From Streptomyces sp. B21-083 (lineage in GTDB: Bacteria; Actinomycetota; Actinomycetes; Streptomycetales; Streptomycetaceae), in NCBI RefSeq assembly GCF_036898825.1, contig NZ_JARUND010000001.1:1984001-2048000 (forward strand): DNA of 64,000 nucleotides, given 5' to 3'. The notes below the pieces were generated by a model. That model saw only the letters and a list, made by a program, of their open reading frames with translations, made no database searches and was not told where the DNA came from. How positions within the stretch are numbered: the stretch's first letter is position 1; every line of letters begins with the position of its first letter. Shown piece after piece: positions 59,609 through 64,000 of this stretch. The translations under genes and the position numbers were made by a program.

Positions 59609-60969
59609 TCCCTGTGCATCGGCACCGCGGTCCCCGCACCCCACCCCGACTCACCCGAACGGGAGCCCACGCGCGCGCGGCTGCCCGCCAGTTCGAACGC
59701 GGCGAGCGCCACCCGCGACTGGTACTCCACCTGACGGGCGACCGGTATCCAGCGCGCCCCGCAGCCGTCGCGGTAGTCGGCGCACCACTCGTCGATCAGC
59801 CGGTCGAGCGCGCACAGGACGTCCGCGGCCCCCGGACCGGCGCCGCGCGCCAGCTGGTGCACCAGCCCCGCGGTACGCAGCGCCAGCCGCCGTCCGGCGA
59901 TGCGGAGGGTGGCCAGGTGAGCGTTGCTGAGCGGGGGCAGCCGGCACGCGGTGCCGTCGTCCGTGTCAGGGTCCCAGGCGTCGGCGAGACCGGGGCAGAC
60001 CAGCAGATTGTCGTCCACCGGGGCGAGGAGACGGTCCGCGTCGGGCACGCGCGCGAGGTGGGGCCGCAGCCGGCCGAGGACCACCTCCAGGTACCGCGTG
60101 TCGTGCCGCAGCGTGTGGCTGACGGTGCGCAGTACCGCGTCGGCGTCGACGGGCGGTGTGTCGTCCTCCACGGCGGCCACACCCCACATGGGCGCCTCGA
60201 CGATCGCCGTCACCGTGCCGTGCCGGTGCGGGTGGAACCAGGTCGACTCGACGGCGGCCTCCGTGATGGCCGCGGCCAGGTCGCCGGGTGCCGGCGGCGG
60301 AATCCGGTGCACGGCGGGTCCCAGACCGGGCCAGTACAGGGTGTCGTACGGGCCCAGCTCGCGCGGGATGCCGAGCCGGGCCGCCGTCTGGGCGACGCGC
60401 TGCGGGAGACCCGGCAGGTCGCGCGTGAGTTCCACGAAGCCGCCGCCGACGTCGACGCCGTGCAGCGAGCACTGGAAGAACGGCCGCAGTTCGTCCTGGA
60501 CGGCGAGCAGCGCGCGGGTCTCCGGCAGGGCGGCCCCGGCCGCGCCGTCGGGCAGCCACTCGGGCTGTTCCAGGAAGCCGGGCCGGAAGAAGTTCCGGAA
60601 GTAGTGGCCGAGGGTGAAGGGACCCGCGAGCCAGCCCTCGTTGCGGCGCGAGCCGTCGGGATCGAGACACAGCAGCAGGTTCCAGGTGGCGTCCGCGCGG
60701 ACGGTCGGTCCAGGGTCGGCGAGGGCCCGTTCGGCCAGCCGGAGGGCGGTCGCACCTCCCACGGGCTCATTGGCGTGCGGTCCGGCGACGATCAGGGCCT
60801 GCCGACTGCCGTGCCCCACGGAGAGCAGCCACAGGAGCGTCCCCGCGCGCGAGGTGCCGATGGTGCGCAGCCGGGCGTCGGCGGGATGGCGGGCGACGAG
60901 CGCGGCGGCCCGGTCGGCCAGCTCGTCCACGGACGGGTAGCGGAGGAGCGGCGACAGGGCAACCTCCAC
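59605..60969 (-). CDS. M14-family zinc carboxypeptidase-like protein, paralogue 2
   Basis: A 454-residue relative of the protein at 57851, on the other strand. Zinc motif GPHANEPVGG (HxxE), second His in SLHGVDVGG and a candidate catalytic Glu in AIVEAPMW. GTG 60969 is the start; homologue alignment LSPLLRYPSVDEL matches paralogue 1. No signal peptide is seen. The 3' end is fused to a subtilisin inhibitor gene by a four-base overlap, giving one message for a peptidase-like protein and a protease inhibitor. Substrate unknown. Confidence 0.82.
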   Translation of the reverse strand: MEVALSPLLRYPSVDELADRAAALVARHPADARLRTIGTSRAGTLLWLLSVGHGSRQALIVAGPHANEPVGGATALRLAERALADPGPTVRADATWNLLLCLDPDGSRRNEGWLAGPFTLGHYFRNFFRPGFLEQPEWLPDGAAGAALPETRALLAVQDELRPFFQCSLHGVDVGGGFVELTRDLPGLPQRVAQTAARLGIPRELGPYDTLYWPGLGPAVHRIPPPAPGDLAAAITEAAVESTWFHPHRHGTVTAIVEAPMWGVAAVEDDTPPVDADAVLRTVSHTLRHDTRYLEVVLGRLRPHLARVPDADRLLAPVDDNLLVCPGLADAWDPDTDDGTACRLPPLSNAHLATLRIAGRRLALRTAGLVHQLARGAGPGAADVLCALDRLIDEWCADYRDGCGARWIPVARQVEYQSRVALAAFELAGSRARVGSRSGESGWGAGTAVPMHRE

Positions 60970-61064
60970 AGCGGGGCCGTCGGTTCACTTGGTGTGCATG
61001 ACGCACGCACAGTCAGTCACGACTCGGAGGGTACGTCAACACCACGACACGCAAAGTGAATCGC

Positions 61065-61079
61065 TCCTGCGGAGCAGGA
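61065..61079 (-). terminator. hairpin downstream of FHA gene
   Basis: TCCTGC-gga-GCAGGA forms a 6-bp stem just after the FHA gene stop when read on the minus strand, followed by an ATTCACTTT tract. Confidence 0.5.
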
Positions 61080-61094
61080 CCCGCGCAAGCGCTG

Positions 61095-61646
61095 TCACTC
61101 CGTCGAGAGGCGGAATGCCATGTGCCCGAAGCCGATCTGGTCGCCGTCCCGGACGACAGCCGCGCCGATCACGCGACGTCCGTTCACCGTCGTGCCGTTG
61201 GTCGAGCCGAGGTCGCGCAGCACCCACAGGCCGCCCTGGTGCCGGAGTTCGGCGTGGACGCGCGAGACCGTCTCGTGCGTGAGGCGCAGGCCGTTGGCGG
61301 GGTCGCGCCCTATGCGCAGCGGGTGGCCGTTGCCGGGGTGGGGCAGCAGCAGCTTGGGGAGCCGCTCGGACTGCCAGGCCCTGCGCAGCCGCACCGTGAA
61401 GCCGGAGACGGCTTCGACCGTCCCGAACACCAGGCGGGAGAGGCGGTTCTCGGTGGGCAGGTCGGCGGTGAGGAGGGCCAGTTCGTCGGACCGCCGGGCG
61501 ACCAGCGCCAGTTCCATGCGCCGGATGAACGTGTCGTGCGAGAGCCGCCCCAGAGCGACCCCGTCGCGGAGTGCCTTCAGCGCCCGGTCGCGCTCCGCGT
61601 CGGAGAGTCGCGCCGGGTACGTGTGGAACTCGAAGGACGATGTCAC
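61095..61646 (-). CDS. DUF1707-FHA domain protein
   Basis: A 183-residue protein. Residues about 10-60 form a DUF1707 domain (ARLSDAERDRALKALRDGVALGRLSHDTFIRRMELAL). Residues about 95-175 form an FHA domain with RIGRDPANGLRL, SRVHAEL and LRDLGSTNGTTVNGRRV, which binds phosphothreonine peptides. It is likely an adaptor downstream of Ser/Thr kinases. GTG 61646 is used, matching homologues; an open frame upstream to ATG 61775 lacks support. Divergent from treZ. Confidence 0.88.
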   Translation of the reverse strand: MTSSFEFHTYPARLSDAERDRALKALRDGVALGRLSHDTFIRRMELALVARRSDELALLTADLPTENRLSRLVFGTVEAVSGFTVRLRRAWQSERLPKLLLPHPGNGHPLRIGRDPANGLRLTHETVSRVHAELRHQGGLWVLRDLGSTNGTTVNGRRVIGAAVVRDGDQIGFGHMAFRLSTE

Positions 61647-61828
61647 TTCGTGATTGTCGGGCAGCGCGCGCGGGGTGTCCACACAACGCGGAAACGGCTG
61701 CTCTCCGGGCCGGTCTGACGACACCTGAGGCAAACCGGATGATGCGAGCCGGGGCGTCGGCGTTTGAAGCACCATGGGACGGGCTACCTCCCGGTGAGCA
61801 CCGCTCGGCAGAGTAAGGGGATCCGTCC

Positions 61829-63574
61829 GTGCACTTCGAGGTGTGGGCACCGCAGGCCAGTCGCGTGACGCTCCAGTGCGACTCGGCCACGCGCGCGTTG
61901 GAGCGCGATCCGGAGCGCACGGGCTGGTGGTCCGGCGAGGCCGAGGCCGTGGACGGGTCGCGTTACGGCTTCGCCGTCGACGACGGCCCCGTGCTGCCCG
62001 ACCCGCGCTCCCGCCGCCAGCCGGACGGCCCGGACGGGCTGAGCGCGGTCGTCGACCACGGCCGCCACACCTGGCGCACCGAGTGGGCCGGCCGCGCCCT
62101 GCCGGGCGCCGTCCTCTACGAGCTGCACGTCGGCACGTACACCCCCGAGGGCACGCTGGACGCGGCGGCCGAGCGGCTCGGCCACCTGGTGGAACTGGGC
62201 GTCACGCACATCGAGTTGATGCCGCTGTGTCCGTTCCCGGGGCAGCACGGCTGGGGCTACGAGGGGGTGTCGCTGTGGGCCGTGCACGAGCCGTACGGCG
62301 GCCCCGAGGCACTGAAACGCTTTGTCGACCGGGCGCACGCGCTCGGCCTCGGTGTGGTCCTGGACGTCGTGCACAACCACTTGGGACCGTCCGGCAACTA
62401 TCTGCCCGCCTTCGGCCCCTACTTCACGGACACGCATCAGACGCCCTGGGGCTCCGCGGTGAACCTTGACGCGCCCGGCTCGGACGAGGTGCGCGCCTAT
62501 CTGCTCGGCAGCGCGCTGGCCTGGCTGCGCGACTACCGGCTGGACGGGCTGCGCCTTGACGCGGTGCACGCGCTGCGGGACACGCGCGCGTGCCACTTCC
62601 TGGAGGAGTTGTCGAAAGCTGTGGACGCCCTCGCGTCCGACCTGGGCCGGCCACTGTTCCTGATCGCCGAGTCCGACCTCAACGACCCGCGGATCGTCAC
62701 CCCGCGCGCGGGCGGCGGCCTCGGACTGCACGCGCAGTGGAGCGACGACTTCCACCACGCCCTGCACACGGCACTGACCGGTGAGGCGCAGGGCTACTAC
62801 GAGGACTTCGCGCGGGCCCCGCTCGAAGCTCTCGCCAAGACCCTCACGGGCGGCTACTTCCACGACGGCACGTACTCGACCTTCCGGGGCCGTCTGCACG
62901 GCCGCCCGCTCGACCGCACCGGCGTCGCCGCGCACCGGCTGCTCGGCTACACCCAGACCCACGACCAGGTCGGCAACCGCGCCCAGGGGGACCGCCTTTC
63001 GGCCTCCCTCTCCCCCGGGCTGCTCGCCTGCGCAGCCGCCCTGATGCTCACCGGGCCGTTCACGCCGATGCTGTTCATGGGCGAGGAGTGGGCGGCGGGC
63101 ACCCCGTGGCAGTTCTTCACCGACCACACCGATGCGGAGCTCGCGGAGGCCGTACGGCGGGGCCGGCGGCGGGAGTTCACGGCGCACGGCTGGGCCGAGG
63201 AGGACGTTCCGGACCCCCAGGACCCGGCGACCCGCGACCGCTCCTGCCTCGACTGGTCGGAGCCCGAACGCGAGCCGCACGCACGCGTGCTGGCCTGGTA
63301 CCGGGAGTTGATCGCCCTGCGCCACGCCCAGCCCGACCTCACGGACCCGGACCTCTCGGACATCAAGGTCGCCTACGACGAGGAGGCCCGCTGGCTCGCT
63401 TTCCGGCGCGGGGACGTACGTGTGGTGGCGAACCTCGCCCCGAAGTCGACGGCGGTCCCCCTGGGCCCGCGACGGGCGCGGGTGCTGGCAGCCTGGGAAC
63501 CGGTCGAACTCCCCGGCGCGGACGGGTTGTTGCTCGTCCCCGGGGAGTCCTGTGTGGTGCTGGAGCAAGGGTGA
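61829..63574 (+). CDS. treZ: malto-oligosyltrehalose trehalohydrolase (TreZ)
   Basis: A 581-residue GH13 enzyme that cuts the trehalose unit off the TreY product. An N-terminal CBM48-like domain precedes the barrel. Conserved regions: VVLDVVHNHLGPSG, GLRLDAVHAL with the nucleophile, LIAESDLNDPR with the Glu, and TQTHDQVGNRAQGDRL. GTG 61829 follows AGGGGAT. It completes the GlgX-TreY-TreZ pathway; the carboxypeptidase, inhibitor and FHA genes lie between treY and treZ. Confidence 0.95.
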   Translation: MHFEVWAPQASRVTLQCDSATRALERDPERTGWWSGEAEAVDGSRYGFAVDDGPVLPDPRSRRQPDGPDGLSAVVDHGRHTWRTEWAGRALPGAVLYELHVGTYTPEGTLDAAAERLGHLVELGVTHIELMPLCPFPGQHGWGYEGVSLWAVHEPYGGPEALKRFVDRAHALGLGVVLDVVHNHLGPSGNYLPAFGPYFTDTHQTPWGSAVNLDAPGSDEVRAYLLGSALAWLRDYRLDGLRLDAVHALRDTRACHFLEELSKAVDALASDLGRPLFLIAESDLNDPRIVTPRAGGGLGLHAQWSDDFHHALHTALTGEAQGYYEDFARAPLEALAKTLTGGYFHDGTYSTFRGRLHGRPLDRTGVAAHRLLGYTQTHDQVGNRAQGDRLSASLSPGLLACAAALMLTGPFTPMLFMGEEWAAGTPWQFFTDHTDAELAEAVRRGRRREFTAHGWAEEDVPDPQDPATRDRSCLDWSEPEREPHARVLAWYRELIALRHAQPDLTDPDLSDIKVAYDEEARWLAFRRGDVRVVANLAPKSTAVPLGPRRARVLAAWEPVELPGADGLLLVPGESCVVLEQG

Positions 63575-63598
63575 GCACGTTGTAGGCCTGACCGCTCA

Positions 63599-63624
63599 CG
63601 TAAACGCTTACGCAAGCGTTTACG
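63599..63624. terminator. 11-bp perfect hairpin after treZ, possibly bidirectional
   Basis: CGTAAACGCTT (63599-63609) and AAGCGTTTACG (63614-63624) flank ACGC. The site sits between the convergent 3' ends of treZ and the phosphotransferase gene. Arms resemble a LacI-type operator too; the position favours termination. Confidence 0.6.
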
Positions 63625-63649
63625 CGCCCCGCGTCCCCACCGCCTGCGC

Positions 63650-64000
63650 CTACCCCTCCTCGTCCGCCTCCCGCAGCTCCGTCACCCGTTCCAGGAGGAT
63701 CGCCTCCCACGCGCGCCGCAGTTGGACTCTCAGCAGTGGCAGCGGGCCGGTGTCGCGGCGGGCGAGGCTCTCGGCGAGGCGGACGACCGTGTCGCAGCGG
63801 GCGAGCCACAGGCCGCGCAGGCAGGGACGGGCGGCGTAGCCGGCGAGGGTGGCGGCGCGTACGGCCGCGGGCGAGCCGACCGCGAGGGCGAGGCCGGCGA
63901 TGTCCTCGGCCGGGTCGCCGACCACCGCGCCGGTCCAGTCGAGGACACCGCGTACCCGTCCGTCGGCGCTCACCACGAGATGCTCGCCCCGCAGACCGTG
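63650..64000 (-). CDS. phosphotransferase (APH-like), C-terminal part only
   Basis: A gene running off the window end; its last 116 codons are visible. The sequence HGLRGEHLVVSADGRVRGVLDWTGAVVGDPAEDIAGLALAVGS shows the APH-type catalytic end with the metal-binding Asp in VLDW. The expected HGD is HGL at the visible edge, an apparent change worth checking in the full gene. The C-terminus is alpha-helical, ending RVTELREADEEG. Substrate unknown. Confidence 0.75.
   Translation of the reverse strand, partial: HGLRGEHLVVSADGRVRGVLDWTGAVVGDPAEDIAGLALAVGSPAAVRAATLAGYAARPCLRGLWLARCDTVVRLAESLARRDTGPLPLLRVQLRRAWEAILLERVTELREADEEG

Noticed and set aside
1..64000. CRISPR array, prophage or integrative element
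   Set aside because: No spaced direct repeats of CRISPR size, no cas, phage structural, integrase or conjugation genes and no tRNA attachment site were seen.

Overview
The window is a stretch of Streptomyces-like chromosome. Base composition is very high in G+C, start codons are often GTG, stop/start overlaps (ATGA, GTGA, TTGA) are frequent, and several genes look leaderless. Family content is also typical of the genus: a subtilisin-inhibitor protein, a SAV2148-type HEPN protein, an actinobacterial cysteine leader peptide, GlgX-TreY-TreZ, and dispersed Streptomyces intergenic repeats. No rRNA, tRNA, CRISPR array or complete mobile element was seen.

Layout. 1-6.1 kb: a hydantoinase/oxoprolinase-family operon with a zincin-like protein, an ion-transporter-superfamily permease and a Tat-exported GH43-like protein, then a Ser/Asp-rich lipoprotein. 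6.3-11.6 kb: small metabolic and regulatory genes (VOC, AraC-type, DinB, BrkB), a decayed transposase trace, a 0.67-kb gap with an orphan minus-strand terminator, and a short acyltransferase-3/HGSNAT-like membrane protein. 11.8-19.9 kb: the most interesting locus, a compact operon with (i) a carrier domain fused to a Pls/PosA-type membrane tandem-condensation protein, (ii) a separate adenylation-carrier protein, (iii) a SyrP/TauD-like dioxygenase, and (iv) SbnB and SbnA homologues that make L-2,3-diaminopropionate (Dap). Together these suggest a split poly(amino acid) synthetase for a Dap polymer or oligomer, perhaps hydroxylated.

20-25.5 kb: an AidB-like acyl-CoA dehydrogenase, a GAF-domain regulator, a secreted protein and a GNAT. 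The last two junctions before this block carry copies of a dispersed repeat. 25.6-35.1 kb: a complete sulfate/sulfonate assimilation operon. It comprises a Cys leader peptide, sulfite reductase SirA, a zinc-ribbon protein, CysH, CysC, CysD, CysN, an SsuABC-type transporter, and a sirohydrochlorin chelatase that supplies the SirA cofactor. 35-50.4 kb: housekeeping and accessory genes (ketopantoate reductase, aldo/keto reductase, MMPL pump, macrolide-type glycosyltransferase, sugar ABC transporter, phosphotransferase, a LysR/EamA divergent pair, DEDDh exonuclease, SAV2148 HEPN protein).

50.4-64 kb: a secreted two-gene copper-amine-oxidase-like pair in which the cofactor motif is altered, then the glycogen/trehalose block glgX-treY...treZ. 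That block is interrupted by two M14-type carboxypeptidase paralogues, one of which overlaps a subtilisin inhibitor gene by 4 nt, and by a DUF1707-FHA protein. The window ends inside a phosphotransferase gene.

All calls are from reading the sequence and from family knowledge. No database search was run, and homology statements should be read with that limit.
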